From Pseudomonadota bacterium (GTDB lineage: Bacteria; Pseudomonadota; Gammaproteobacteria; Steroidobacterales; Steroidobacteraceae), in contig JAFEDR010000010.1 in assembly GCA_018241525.1 (NCBI GenBank), positions 620,001 to 684,000 on the forward strand: DNA of 64,000 nt, read 5' to 3'. Position numbers and translations under genes: made by a program. Positions 19,575 to 28,910 of the stretch are shown here, piece after piece. The notes under the pieces are model-generated. The model did no database searches. It was not told the DNA's origin and was given only the letters and a program-made list of their open reading frames with translations. Position 1 is the stretch's first letter. Each line of letters begins with the position of its first letter.

Positions 19575-21722
19575 ATGCCGCGAGCCAACCGCAACCGCTG
19601 GATGACGCCGCTGGCCCTGCTGCTCGGCGCCTGCGGCGGTGGCGGCACCGCCCCGCCGCCAGCCTCGCCCCCCGCGATCAGCCAGCAGCCGGTCGCCGTC
19701 GCGGTCGTGGCGGGCGCGACCGCCTCGTTCAGCGTCGTCGCGAGCGGCAGCGCGCCGCTCAGCTACCAGTGGCAGCGCGACGGCCAGGCGCTCGCCGGCG
19801 CAACCGGGGCGAGCTACACGACCCCGCCGACCACGGTCGCCGACAATGGCGCGAGCTTCCGGGTCGTGGTCGGCAACGCCGGCGGCTCGGTCACGAGCGA
19901 TGCCGCGACGCTGCGTGTCACGGCGACGGCACTCGCGCCGACGATCACGACTCCACCGAGCAATCAGTCCGTGCCGGCCGGTCAGGCCGCCACCTTCCGC
20001 GTCGTCGCCACTGGCACCGCACCGCTGCGCTACGCCTGGCAGAAGAACGGCCAGCTGCTCGCCGGCGCGAGCGCCGCGAGCTACACGACCCCGGCGACGA
20101 GCGCGGCAGACAACGGCGCGGTGTTCACGGTGACCGTCAGCAACGCCGCCGGTAGCGCCGCACCCGCCTCCGCGACGCTGACCGTGACCGCCGCGGTGGC
20201 AGGCGTCGACGTGCTGACGTACCACAACGACAACCTGCGCACGGCGCAGAACCTCGCCGAGACGCAGCTGACGCCGGCGAGCGTGACGGCGACGGGCTTC
20301 GGCCTCCTGCGTACGTTGCCCGCGGACGGCCTGGTCGATGCGCAGCCCCTGGTGGTCTCCGGGCTCGCCGTGCAGGGCATGATCCGCAACGTCGTCTACG
20401 TCGCGAGCGAGCACGGCACCCTGTATGCCTACGACGCCGACGCCGGCACGCTACTCGCGAGTGCGTCGCTGCTCGGCAGTGGCGAGACGCCGAGCGATGA
20501 TCGCGGCTGCGGCCAGGTGAGCCCGGAGATCGGCATCACCGCGACGCCGGTGATCGACCGCGGCGCCGGCAGCCACGGCACGATCTTCGCGGTGGCGATG
20601 TCCAAGGACGCGAGCGGCCGCTATCACCAGCGCCTGCATGCGCTCGATCTAGCGACGCTCGCCGAGCAGCCCGGCAGTCCCGCGGAGATCGCCGCGACCT
20701 TCCCGGGCACGGGTGCGGGCTCGAGCGGCGGCAGCGTGGTCTTCGACCCGAAGCAGTACAAGGAGCGCGCGGCGTTGACGCTGGTCGGGGGACGGGTCTA
20801 CACCGCGTGGGCCTCGCACTGCGACATCGACCCGTATACGAGCTGGGTCATCGGCTACGACGAGCTCTCGCTCGCGCCGGTGGCCGTCCTCAACCTCGTG
20901 CCGAACGGCAGCGAGGGCGCGATCTGGCAGGCGGGCGGCGGCCCCGCGGCCGATGCCGCCGGCAGCCTCTACCTGCTGACGGGCAACGGCACCTTCGACG
21001 TGCAGCTCGACGCGCAGGGCTTCCCGTCACAGCGCAACTTCGGCAATGCCTTCGTCCGGCTATCGACCGGCGGCAGCCTCGCGGTCGCCGACTACTTTGC
21101 CGAGAGCAACGACGTCAGCGAGTCGCAGGCGGACGTCGACCTCGGCTCCGGCGCGCCGCTGCTACTGCCCGACGTCACCGACGGCGGCGGCGTGACCCGC
21201 CACCTCGCGGTCGGCGCCGGCAAGGACGGCCACCTGTACGTGGTCGATCGCGACCATCTCGGCGGGTTCAGCCCGAGCGGCAACCCGATCTGGCAGGACC
21301 TGCCGGGTGCGCTGCCGGGCGGCATCTGGTCGGCGCCCGCGTATTTCCAGGGCAGCGTCTACTACGCCGACGTCGGCGGGACGCTGAAGGCGTTCCGGCT
21401 CGACGCGAGCGCGAAGTTCGGCGCGACTCCGGCCTCGCAGTCGGCCGCGAGCTTCCCCTACCCGGGCGCCTCGCCGGCCGTGTCCGCGAGCGGCACGGCC
21501 AACGCGATCGTCTGGGCCGCCGAGACGCCGGCGCAGGGCCCGGGCGTGCTGCACGCCTACGACCCGGCGAACCTGGCGCACGAGTACTACAACTCGAACC
21601 AGGCGGCGAACGGTCGCGATCACTTCACCGGCAACAAGTTCGTGACGCCGACGGTCGCGAACGGCAAGGTCTACCTCGGCACGCCGTCCGGCGTCGCGGT
21701 GTTCGGCCTGAACCCGCCCTGA
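19575..21722 (+). CDS. Lipoprotein with two Ig-like repeats and a PQQ-type beta-propeller
   Basis: This 715-residue protein begins with a lipoprotein signal ending in LLLGAC (lipobox, Cys at residue 21). Two Ig-like repeats of about 90 residues follow, each with a V-x-A-G-x-x-A-x-F core, S-Y-x-W-Q-R/K-x-G-Q and an S-Y-T-T-P end. The remaining 500 residues look like an outer-membrane PQQ/quinoprotein-style propeller (NVVYVASEHGTLYAYDADAG, HLYVVDRDH). Catalytic PQQ ligands are not evident, so an extracellular binding or scaffold role is more likely than an enzyme. The start at 19575 is chosen because it gives the lipobox; the upstream extension is low-complexity. Confidence 0.7.
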   Translation: MPRANRNRWMTPLALLLGACGGGGTAPPPASPPAISQQPVAVAVVAGATASFSVVASGSAPLSYQWQRDGQALAGATGASYTTPPTTVADNGASFRVVVGNAGGSVTSDAATLRVTATALAPTITTPPSNQSVPAGQAATFRVVATGTAPLRYAWQKNGQLLAGASAASYTTPATSAADNGAVFTVTVSNAAGSAAPASATLTVTAAVAGVDVLTYHNDNLRTAQNLAETQLTPASVTATGFGLLRTLPADGLVDAQPLVVSGLAVQGMIRNVVYVASEHGTLYAYDADAGTLLASASLLGSGETPSDDRGCGQVSPEIGITATPVIDRGAGSHGTIFAVAMSKDASGRYHQRLHALDLATLAEQPGSPAEIAATFPGTGAGSSGGSVVFDPKQYKERAALTLVGGRVYTAWASHCDIDPYTSWVIGYDELSLAPVAVLNLVPNGSEGAIWQAGGGPAADAAGSLYLLTGNGTFDVQLDAQGFPSQRNFGNAFVRLSTGGSLAVADYFAESNDVSESQADVDLGSGAPLLLPDVTDGGGVTRHLAVGAGKDGHLYVVDRDHLGGFSPSGNPIWQDLPGALPGGIWSAPAYFQGSVYYADVGGTLKAFRLDASAKFGATPASQSAASFPYPGASPAVSASGTANAIVWAAETPAQGPGVLHAYDPANLAHEYYNSNQAANGRDHFTGNKFVTPTVANGKVYLGTPSGVAVFGLNPP

Positions 21723-21738
21723 GCGGTCCCCGCCCGGC

Positions 21739-24700
21739 TCAGGGCAGATCCTCGCCGGCCGGCGGCTCGCTGCCGGTCAGGTGCGCCGCATCCGGCACCA
21801 CGAGCGGCGCGAGCCGCGCGGCGCGCAGCGCCTGGTTGGCGTTGGCGAGCTCGTGCGTGCGCACCGCCTGCCAGCGCCCGAGCAGCGACTGCACGGCCGC
21901 GTGGGTGAGCCCCGCGACCTCGCGCTGCGCGGCCGTCGGCGCCCGGTCCGCAGCCTCCACGTCGGTCGCGATCGCGGCGAGCGTCGTGCCGGCCAGATCG
22001 AGGCTCATGGCGTACTCGCTGCCTCCCGCGACCAGCGGCGCGAGCGCGTGCTCGAGGCCTGCGAGCGCCGCGTCGAGCGGCGCCGGCGTCGCGCGCTCCG
22101 CGAGCGCCCGGCGACGATCCGTGATCGCCCGGCGAATGGCGCCGATCTCGGCATAGCCGCGCCACACCGCCTCGAGGTCCGCGCCGAGCTCGCGCGAGAA
22201 GGCGAGCGCCGCCTCGAGGTCCGCGGCCGGGGTCGTGACGCGCGGGTCGCCGCGCACGACGAGCGGCGCCTCCAGCCGGCCGCCGCCGACCTTCAGCACC
22301 ACGCGATAGCTGCCCGGCAGCACCAGCGGCCCGGGAGGCAGCAGCTGCGTGCCCTCTGACGGCGAGGCGCCGATGCTCCACTCGTACTCGAGCGCGCGGG
22401 GCCGCGGGTAGCGCAGGTCCCAGACGACGCGATGCGCGCCGGCCGCGGTCGGCAGGCGCTCCGACTTCGGCAGCCAGCGGCTCGCGAAGTACGGCTCGGC
22501 CTCCGGCGCGGCGGCATCCGCCTCGCTCGACAGGCGGCGCACCAGCGCGCCGTCGCGGTCGAGGATCTCGATCGTCACGGGCCCGCGGGCCGCCGCCGGC
22601 AGCACGTAGTCGATCACCGCGCCGGTCGGCGGGTTCTCGCCGAGCGGCGTCTCCGGGGTCAGCGGCGTATCGCGGTTCTGGTTGCGGCGCAGCCGGTAGG
22701 CCGGCGCCGGTGCATACAGCTTCGGCCCGCCGAGCGCGCCGCGCTGCCGCAGCGGGGTCACGTCGTCGAGCACCCACAGCGCGCGACCGACGGTCGCGGC
22801 GATCAGGTCGCGATCCTTGACGAGCAGGTCGTGGACCCAGGCCGGCGGCAGGTTGAGGTCGAGGCTCTGCCAGTGGTCGCCGTCGTCGAAGGACACCTGC
22901 ACACCGAGCTCGGTGCCCGCGTACAGGAGTCCGGCTCGCACCGGGTCGGCTCGCACGACGCTCACATAGTGGCCGGCCGGCAGGCCCGCCCCGATCGCGG
23001 TCCAGCTCGCGCCGAAGTCGCGCGTGCGGTACACGGCCGGCCGCGGGTCGTCCTGGCGGTGGTTGTCGACCGCGACATAGGCCGTGCCGGGACTCTGCGC
23101 CAGCAAGTCGACGCTCGCGATCTTGGCCCACGGCGGCACACCGGGCGGCGTGACGCGCGCCCAGTGGCGGGCGCCGTCCCGGCTCAGCCACAGGAGCCCA
23201 TCGTCGGTGCCGACCCACAGCTCGCCCGCATCCGCGGCCGACGGCGCGATCACGTTGATCGAGCCGAAGCCGCAGTCGAGCGCGCGCGCTGGCGGCGGCG
23301 AACCGCCGCAGTCGGTCGTGCCCTCGCGCCGCGCCGACAGGTCGGGGCTGACGACTTCCCAGTGTGCGCCGCGATCGGCGGAGCGCCACAGCACCTGCGT
23401 ACCGGCGTACAGGTAGCGCGGCCCGTGGCGCGAGAAGGCGATCGGCGAGAACCAGTTGTAATGGTGGCGGTAGTCCGTCGGGCGCTTGCCGTAGCTCGCG
23501 AGCGGCCACGGCGTCACGTTCGCGACCTCGCCGGTGCGCGCATCGAAGCGCGACAGGCGCCCGCCGAGCCCGCTGCCGTAGACGATCGCCGGGTCGTCCG
23601 GGTCCGGCAGGTCGTAGTCGCGCTCGTCGCCGCCGACCGGCTGCCAGTCGCGCAGGCTGAGCGAGCCGTAGTCGCTGCGGCTCGCGATGCCGACCGTGCC
23701 GCTGTCCTGCTGGCCGGAGTAGACCCGGTACGGGAAGCGGTCGTCCGCGGCGAGGTAGTAGAACTGGCCGGTCGGCTGGTTGTACCAGTCGCCCCAGCTC
23801 GCCCCGCCGTTCACCGTCACGATCGCCCCCTGGTCGCCGGCGGCGATGCGGTGACTCGGGTCGCGCGGGTTGATCCACAGGAAGTGGAAGTCGTCGCCGC
23901 CGGGCGCACCGCGCACGATCGTGAACGTGTGCCCGGCGTCGCGCGACTCGTGGATCGACTGGCCGACCGTGTAGAGCGTGTCGGGATCCCCGGGTGCCAC
24001 GGTGAGCCGGCTCATGTACCAGCTCGTCAGCCAGTGGACGTCGTGGACGCGCTGCCAGTGGCCGCCGCCGTCGTCGGACCGGTAGAGGCCGCCCTCGCCC
24101 GCGCTGCGCGCGACGCTCGCGTACAGGCGCGTCGCACCGCCAGCCCGGGCGACCGCGAGGCCGATGCGCCCGAGCGGCCCGGCGGGCCAGCCGGCGCCGC
24201 CGAGGCGCTGCCAGTGGCGCCCGCCGTCGCGCGAGCGGTAGATCGCGCTGCCCTCGCCCTCGACCGGCGTGAAGTAGCTGAGCCAGGGCCAGACGCGCGC
24301 GGTCCAGGTCGCCGCGTAGACGACGTCGGGATCGCCGGGATCGCGGGCGAGGTCGACCGCGCCGGTCTGCTCGTCGACGTACAGCGCCTGCTGCCAGCTG
24401 CGGCCGCCGTCCTCGCTGCGGTAGACGCCGCGGTCACGGCCGGGACCGAACAGGTGGCCCTGGGCGGCGACCAGCACCGTGTCGGCACTGCGCGGGTCGA
24501 CCGAGATCGCGCCGATGTGGCGGGTCGCCGCGAGGCCGAGCGCCTGCCAGCTGTGGCCGGCGTCGACGCTGCGATAGACGCCGCTGCCGGCGCCGACGTC
24601 GTAGCGCGGCTCCGGGTGCCCGGTGCCGACGTAGACCACCTTGCCGTCGGAGGGCGCGACCGCGAGCGCCCCGACCGCGGTCACGGGCGCACCGTCCGTG

Positions 24701-24960
24701 ACGTTCTGCCAGGTGCGCCCCGCGTCGGTGGTCTTCCACACGCCGCCGCCGGCGGCGCCGAGGTAGAACGTGTCCGGCGCGTCCGGCACCCCGACCGCCA
24801 TCGTGCTCCAGCCGCCGCGGAACGGGCCGAGCAGCCGCCAGTGCAGCGCCGGCAGCGGCTCCGGCCCGGCCGCGGGCGGGACGGCCGCCGCCCCGATCCC
24901 CGGCGCGGGCGCCCCGAGCAGCACAAGCAGCAGCGCGATGGGGAGGATTGAACGCCTCAT
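21739..24960 (-). CDS. Secreted BNR/Asp-box repeat protein (sortilin/VPS10-like propeller)
   Basis: This 1073-residue protein has a signal peptide (MRRSILPIALLLVLLGAPA) and at least eight Asp-box repeats. Examples are WKTTDAGRTWQNV, YRSEDGGRSWQQA, YRSRDGGRHWQRL and YRTRDFGASWTAI. It belongs to the widespread bacterial BNR/VPS10-type propeller proteins annotated as glycosyl hydrolase or photosystem II assembly-like; no catalytic site is identifiable. The last 350 residues hold a beta-sandwich-like region and a helical tail. It converges on the lipoprotein gene with a 16-base gap and is divergent from the TMEM175-like gene. The biological role is unknown. Confidence 0.7.
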   Translation of the reverse strand: MRRSILPIALLLVLLGAPAPGIGAAAVPPAAGPEPLPALHWRLLGPFRGGWSTMAVGVPDAPDTFYLGAAGGGVWKTTDAGRTWQNVTDGAPVTAVGALAVAPSDGKVVYVGTGHPEPRYDVGAGSGVYRSVDAGHSWQALGLAATRHIGAISVDPRSADTVLVAAQGHLFGPGRDRGVYRSEDGGRSWQQALYVDEQTGAVDLARDPGDPDVVYAATWTARVWPWLSYFTPVEGEGSAIYRSRDGGRHWQRLGGAGWPAGPLGRIGLAVARAGGATRLYASVARSAGEGGLYRSDDGGGHWQRVHDVHWLTSWYMSRLTVAPGDPDTLYTVGQSIHESRDAGHTFTIVRGAPGGDDFHFLWINPRDPSHRIAAGDQGAIVTVNGGASWGDWYNQPTGQFYYLAADDRFPYRVYSGQQDSGTVGIASRSDYGSLSLRDWQPVGGDERDYDLPDPDDPAIVYGSGLGGRLSRFDARTGEVANVTPWPLASYGKRPTDYRHHYNWFSPIAFSRHGPRYLYAGTQVLWRSADRGAHWEVVSPDLSARREGTTDCGGSPPPARALDCGFGSINVIAPSAADAGELWVGTDDGLLWLSRDGARHWARVTPPGVPPWAKIASVDLLAQSPGTAYVAVDNHRQDDPRPAVYRTRDFGASWTAIGAGLPAGHYVSVVRADPVRAGLLYAGTELGVQVSFDDGDHWQSLDLNLPPAWVHDLLVKDRDLIAATVGRALWVLDDVTPLRQRGALGGPKLYAPAPAYRLRRNQNRDTPLTPETPLGENPPTGAVIDYVLPAAARGPVTIEILDRDGALVRRLSSEADAAAPEAEPYFASRWLPKSERLPTAAGAHRVVWDLRYPRPRALEYEWSIGASPSEGTQLLPPGPLVLPGSYRVVLKVGGGRLEAPLVVRGDPRVTTPAADLEAALAFSRELGADLEAVWRGYAEIGAIRRAITDRRRALAERATPAPLDAALAGLEHALAPLVAGGSEYAMSLDLAGTTLAAIATDVEAADRAPTAAQREVAGLTHAAVQSLLGRWQAVRTHELANANQALRAARLAPLVVPDAAHLTGSEPPAGEDLP

Positions 24961-25077
24961 GGGACACCTGCCGGGGGGCGGCGCGACGACGCGCCGGTGG
25001 CGGACTATATCCTGCCCGTGGTCGTGGCAAGCTCCGCGGGTCCTGCCGCCCGGCGGACAGCGACTCGCGGAGGCTCG

Positions 25078-25665
25078 ATGGGCAAGGGACGGTTCGAGGC
25101 GTTCAGCGACGGCGTGATCGCGATCCTGATCACGATCATGGTGCTCGAGATGCACGTGCCGACCGGCGAGACGCTGGCCGCGCTCGCGCCGGTGCTGCCG
25201 GTGTTCCTGAGCTACGTGCTCAGCTTCGTCTACCTCGGCATCTACTGGAACAACCACCACCACATGCTGCACACGGTGCGGCGGGTGAACGGCGCGATGC
25301 TGTGGGCCAACCTGCACCTGCTGTTCTGGCTGTCATTGATCCCGTTCACGACCGGCTGGATGGGCGAAAGCCACTGGGCGTCGCTGCCGACGGCGGCCTA
25401 CGGGATCGTGCTGCTGATGGCCGCGCTCGCCTACTACCTGCTGCAGCAGACCATCATCGCCGCCCAGGGCCCGGAGTCGCTGCTGGCGCGCGCGGTCGGC
25501 GGCGACTGGAAGGGCAAGGCCTCGCCGCTCTTCTACGTCGCGGCGATCCTCGCCGCGTTCTGGTCGCCGCGGGTCTCACAGGGGCTCTACGTCGCGGTCG
25601 CGCTCCTCTGGCTCGTTCCCGACCGGCGGATCGAGCGGCTGATCGGCGCCGCGAACCCAGACTAG
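25078..25665 (+). CDS. TMEM175-family (DUF1211) potassium channel-like membrane protein
   Basis: This 195-residue protein opens with GRFEAFSDGVIAILITIMV, the R-x-x-x-F-S-D motif that defines the TMEM175/DUF1211 family. About five or six hydrophobic segments follow, with His-rich NNHHHMLHTV between segments two and three. Bacterial members form K+-permeable channels. The ATG at 25078 is preceded by GGAGG at a good distance, which fixes the start. The gene abuts the convergent SHOCT lipoprotein gene: the stop codon ends at 25665 and the neighbour's stop begins at 25666. Confidence 0.85.
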   Translation: MGKGRFEAFSDGVIAILITIMVLEMHVPTGETLAALAPVLPVFLSYVLSFVYLGIYWNNHHHMLHTVRRVNGAMLWANLHLLFWLSLIPFTTGWMGESHWASLPTAAYGIVLLMAALAYYLLQQTIIAAQGPESLLARAVGGDWKGKASPLFYVAAILAAFWSPRVSQGLYVAVALLWLVPDRRIERLIGAANPD

Positions 25666-26259
25666 CTAGCGCGCCTCGATCAGGCGCTGCTTCAGCCGCG
25701 CGAATTCCTCGTCGGTCAGGATGCCGCGCCGGCGTAGGTCCTCGAGCTTGAGGAGGTCCTCGTGCAGCTGGCTCACGGCGCTCGCGGCCGTTCGCGGCGG
25801 CTCGGCACCGCTGCCGGGCGGGGCCGGCAGCGCCGCGCGCGTCGGCGGCGCGCTCGCCGCAGGCGCCGCGCCGGCCTCCGGTGCCGTGCCGGCCGCGGGC
25901 ACTGCGGCCGGCGCCGGCCGGGCGGGCGTGCCCTGCGCGGCGGGCAGCGCCGCGGTCGCGCCGGCGGGTGCAACGCGGAAGTCGTAGTCGATCGTCGACA
26001 GCCGGCCGACCGGCAGCGTCTCCTCGTGCGAGGCGACCTCGAGGGCGGTGCCGCCCTTGCCGCGCGCGAACGCCGCGGCCTCGGCGACGACGGCGGCTCG
26101 CATCGCGGCAGGGTCGGCGTACTGGCCGCCCGGATCGACGCGGGAGATCCGGTAGGTGTCGGGGGCGATCTGCCGCAGTCCCGTCTGCGGGGTCGCGCAA
26201 CCGGCCAGCAGGCTGGCCGCGAGGACTCCCATTCCGATGATCGCGCGCCGCGTGAGCAT
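25666..26259 (-). CDS. Lipoprotein with C-terminal SHOCT domain
   Basis: This 197-residue protein has a lipoprotein signal with LLAGC (Cys near residue 21). A globular part of about 80 residues follows, then an Ala/Pro-rich linker (residues about 95-155). It ends in a SHOCT domain (LLKLEDLRRRGILTDEEFAR). SHOCT domains are short helical modules often tethered to membrane proteins. Function is unknown. The ATG at 26259 gives a correct signal peptide; the longer frame does not. Confidence 0.75.
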   Translation of the reverse strand: MLTRRAIIGMGVLAASLLAGCATPQTGLRQIAPDTYRISRVDPGGQYADPAAMRAAVVAEAAAFARGKGGTALEVASHEETLPVGRLSTIDYDFRVAPAGATAALPAAQGTPARPAPAAVPAAGTAPEAGAAPAASAPPTRAALPAPPGSGAEPPRTAASAVSQLHEDLLKLEDLRRRGILTDEEFARLKQRLIEAR

Positions 26260-26509
26260 GCCGAGACTCCTGATGCCAGCTTCGGGCACACCGTAGCGCG
26301 CCGCGCTGCCGCGCACGATGGTAAAGACCGAAACGGCCAAGGGCCCGCCGGCGCCCGCGCGGGCGACGGCGCCCGCCCGTGACGCCCGTCACGAGGCGCG
26401 CGGGCCGTTGCCGGAATTCATCAAGCCGTAGCAAACGACAGGCTTAATTCCGCGCGTTCCGAGCACCGTTCGCGGCCCACGCGGCCGCGGCCCGACCCCC
26501 GGGGAGCGC

Positions 26510-27448
26510 ATGCCCGACACGCCGCTGTACTCGATGAGCGAGCCCACCCTGAGCCTCGGCCAGCGCGCCTTCATCCGCGCCCTCGAGACCATCACCGGCC
26601 AGCGACGGCTGCGCAGCCTCTACCGGGACTACCAGCGCAACGCGCAGCCCGGTACGAACTTCTGGAACGACGCGATGACGCTGTTCGGCGTCGAGCCCGC
26701 GCTCGATCCGGACGCGCTCGGCCGGATCCCGCGGACCGGGCCCCTGCTCGTGGTCGCGAACCACCCGTTCGGCTTCGTCGACGGCCTGCTGTTGTGCTGG
26801 CTCGTCGGCCAGGTCCGGCCCTACTTCAAGGTCATGATCAACGACGGCCGCTTCGTCCCGGAGATGGCCGGCAACGCCATCACGATCGACGACTCGGGTA
26901 CCCGTCAGGCGGTGCGCACCAACGTCGCAGCCCGTGCCGAGGCGCGGCGCACGCTTGAGCAAGGCGGCGCGCTGCTGATCTTCCCGGCGGGCGGCATCTC
27001 GACCTCGGACGACCGCTGGGGACGGACGCCCGCCTTCGACGTCAGCTGGCATCCGTTCGTGGCGCAGCTGCTGATGCGGGCCCGCTGCCCGGTGCTGCCG
27101 GTGTACTTCGCGGGCCAGCACAGCCGGCTGTTCCAGATCGCGAGTCACCTCAGCATGACGCTGCGCTGGGGCATGCTGATCGGCGAGAACGTGCGCCGCG
27201 TGCGGGCGCCGGTCCGGGTCGTGGTCGGCGAGGCGGTGCCGTTCGAGTCGCTGCCCCTGCCGCGCGACCGGGCTTCGCTGGTGCGCGAGCTCTACTGCCG
27301 GACGTACGCGCTGGGCGGCTTCCCACGCAGCCTGACCGATCGCGAGCGGACCTGGCCGAAGGCGCTCGACGCCTTCCAGCCGCGGCCGCCGAGCGACGAG
27401 CGCGCCGAACCCGCGGGACTGCTCGACTTCCTCCGCGCGCGCGGCTGA
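26510..27448 (+). CDS. PlsC-like lysophospholipid acyltransferase family protein
   Basis: This 312-residue protein has the acyltransferase block I motif as NHPFGFVDG (NHx4D) near residue 84. The block III-like IFPAGGIS is near residue 157. It resembles hemolysin-like or ornithine-lipid (OlsA-type) O-acyltransferases more than PlsC proper. It probably acylates a lipid at the cytoplasmic membrane. A GGGGAGC ribosome binding site precedes the ATG. The 250 bases upstream (26260-26509) include an AT-richer patch that may hold its promoter, but no clear hexamers. Confidence 0.75.
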   Translation: MPDTPLYSMSEPTLSLGQRAFIRALETITGQRRLRSLYRDYQRNAQPGTNFWNDAMTLFGVEPALDPDALGRIPRTGPLLVVANHPFGFVDGLLLCWLVGQVRPYFKVMINDGRFVPEMAGNAITIDDSGTRQAVRTNVAARAEARRTLEQGGALLIFPAGGISTSDDRWGRTPAFDVSWHPFVAQLLMRARCPVLPVYFAGQHSRLFQIASHLSMTLRWGMLIGENVRRVRAPVRVVVGEAVPFESLPLPRDRASLVRELYCRTYALGGFPRSLTDRERTWPKALDAFQPRPPSDERAEPAGLLDFLRARG

Positions 27449-27478
27449 GGCCGGCCCCGTCCCGGAACGACGGCCGGA

Positions 27479-27760
27479 TCAGCCCGGCGGGGCGGCGTTC
27501 ACGACCACGCTGCCGAGCGCGCTCTCCTGTCCGCGGGCGTCGACGGCACTCAGCGCGAGCTCGTGCTGCGCGCCGTGCGCGAGCGTGGTGACGAGCCGCA
27601 GCCGCAGTCCACCACTGCGGTAGGCGTTCGCCACGTCGCGGCAGACACCCGGTTGTTCGCGCGCCAGCCGCCCGAGCATGAGGCTCACGAGCGAGGCGAG
27701 CGCCGCCCCGTAGGCCGTCACGGTCTCGTCGCTGACGATGTAGGCGGTCGAGGTGCTCAC
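27479..27760 (-). CDS. Hypothetical protein (93 aa)
   Basis: I do not recognise this protein. It starts MSTSTAYIVSDETVTAYGAA and has a helical-looking middle followed by a beta-rich C-terminus (LRLRLVTTLAHGAQHELALS). There is no signal peptide or membrane segment. It lies 43 bases downstream of the next unknown gene, in the same direction, so the two may form an operon. Confidence 0.5.
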   Translation of the reverse strand: MSTSTAYIVSDETVTAYGAALASLVSLMLGRLAREQPGVCRDVANAYRSGGLRLRLVTTLAHGAQHELALSAVDARGQESALGSVVVNAAPPG

Positions 27761-27803
27761 GCGGACTCCTCGGGAACCGGCCGCAGGCCGCGCGGCAGGA
27801 GGA

Positions 27804-28577
27804 TCAGGGCAGGCGGGCGGACGGCGTCAGCGCGGCGTCCGAATAGTCGCTCGGGCCGCGCCCAAGCACGTACAGGACCTCGAGTCGCGCGGTGGCGGTG
27901 GCGGTCGCGCTCCAGTTCACGAACGGCACGCAAACGAGCTTCCCGCGCCCGGGCTCGGTGTGCTCGACCGGTCGCTCGGGAAAGCGCGCCTCGCCATCCG
28001 CCTCGCCGACCTCGACAGGCCCGTCGCCACGCCCGGGCGCCGGCGGCGCGCGGCGGATGTAGAGCGCCGAATCGGTCACGAACGCCGCGGCGGGCACCGC
28101 GGCACAGAGCTCGACCGGCAGCGCGTCCGCTTCCTGGCATGCGGTCGTCGCCGCGACCGGCCGGCAGGGACCGACCGTGAGCGACGCGGCCACGAGCGTC
28201 GGTGCCGGGCGTCCACTGGCCAGGCGTCCGCGGGCCTCCGCGCCCTCCGCCAGCCCGGCCCTCGACAGACGGTCGGTGGTGGCCCTGATCCGCTCGACCT
28301 CGGCGCGCAGGTCGGCGCGCACCGCGGCGTTCTCGCGCTCGCTGTCACCGAGCATGCCGCGTGCCAGGGCGAAGCCCCCGACCGCGGCGGCGGTCATCAG
28401 CACGAGCACCGCGAGGATCGGTCCGCGGCGCGACTTGCGGCTGAGCGGCGTGCCACGGCTGCGTTCGGTGACTTCCCGGCGCCAGGCGGCGCGCAGCTGG
28501 ATCAGTGCGCCGACCACGGTGCCGGCCGCGGCGATGGTGGCCGCCACGACCTTGTCGTCGAGTTCGGTGAGGCTCAT
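27804..28577 (-). CDS. Hypothetical membrane-anchored protein (257 aa)
   Basis: I do not recognise this protein. From the ATG at 28577 it has a hydrophobic stretch VVAATIAAAGTVVGALIQL (about 11-29), a basic loop and a second membrane segment (GPILAVLVLMTAAAVGGF, about 52-69). A short coiled-coil-like region follows (RADLRAEVERIRATTDRL), then a soluble domain of about 150 residues with several Cys. That layout suggests a membrane-anchored periplasmic domain. It is the last host gene before the integrated element. The 186 bases between it and the tRNA terminator hold nothing I can name. Confidence 0.5.
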   Translation of the reverse strand: MSLTELDDKVVAATIAAAGTVVGALIQLRAAWRREVTERSRGTPLSRKSRRGPILAVLVLMTAAAVGGFALARGMLGDSERENAAVRADLRAEVERIRATTDRLSRAGLAEGAEARGRLASGRPAPTLVAASLTVGPCRPVAATTACQEADALPVELCAAVPAAAFVTDSALYIRRAPPAPGRGDGPVEVGEADGEARFPERPVEHTEPGRGKLVCVPFVNWSATATATARLEVLYVLGRGPSDYSDAALTPSARLP

Positions 28578-28763
28578 GCGGCACTCCCGCCCGGCCCGTC
28601 GCCCCTGTCCCTGCCGGGGATCCGCAGACCGTGCGCGGTCCCCGTCCCAGCCGACCGACCGTAGCGCCGTCACGGGTCGTGGACTGAGACGCGGATCCGG
28701 TTTTGCGGTTCCGACACGGCCAGGGTGGCGGCCGGACGGCCGGCGGAGCCGGCCGCAGCAACG

Positions 28764-28787
28764 AAAAGGCCCGCCGAAGCGGGCCTT
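28764..28787 (-). terminator. Original tRNA-fMet terminator, now separated from its tRNA
   Basis: Read leftward this is GGCCCGC-TTCG-GCGGGCC followed by TTTT, a perfect 7-bp stem with a UUCG loop. A second small hairpin CCTCC-n5-GGAGG (28791-28805) precedes it. Directly upstream on the same strand is GCCCCCGCTACCA, identical to the 3' end of tRNA-fMet at 39652-39640. This is therefore the natural downstream end of the tRNA transcription unit before the element inserted. Confidence 0.85.
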
Positions 28788-28806
28788 GTGCCTCCACGAG
28801 GGAGGT

Positions 28807-28819
28807 TGGTAGCGGGGGC
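28807..28819. repeat. attL: left copy of the 13-bp integration repeat
   Basis: The sequence tggtagcgggggc is identical to 39640-39652 at the tRNA-fMet 3' end. It marks the left junction: host terminator on one side, element DNA on the other. Inside the element, ctgttcctat (28830-28839) forms an inverted repeat with the element side of attR when the two ends are joined. Confidence 0.85.
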
Positions 28820-28910
28820 GGCCTTTCGCCTGTTCCTATGAGGGTCGCGCTACCCCGGCGCCGGGCGGCCTAGTCCGTAGGCTGGCGTGATCTTCAGACT
28901 CGGAAGCGAC

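Noticed and set aside
22432..24951. Forward open frame of 839 codons opposite the BNR-repeat gene
   Set aside because: Arg/Val/Ala-rich shadow; the reverse frame has a signal peptide and Asp-box repeats.
28820..28875. Possible degenerate tRNA copy beside attL
   Set aside because: Only the 13-bp repeat matches tRNA-fMet; the rest does not fold as a tRNA and is explained as the attP arm plus the alternative integrase tail.
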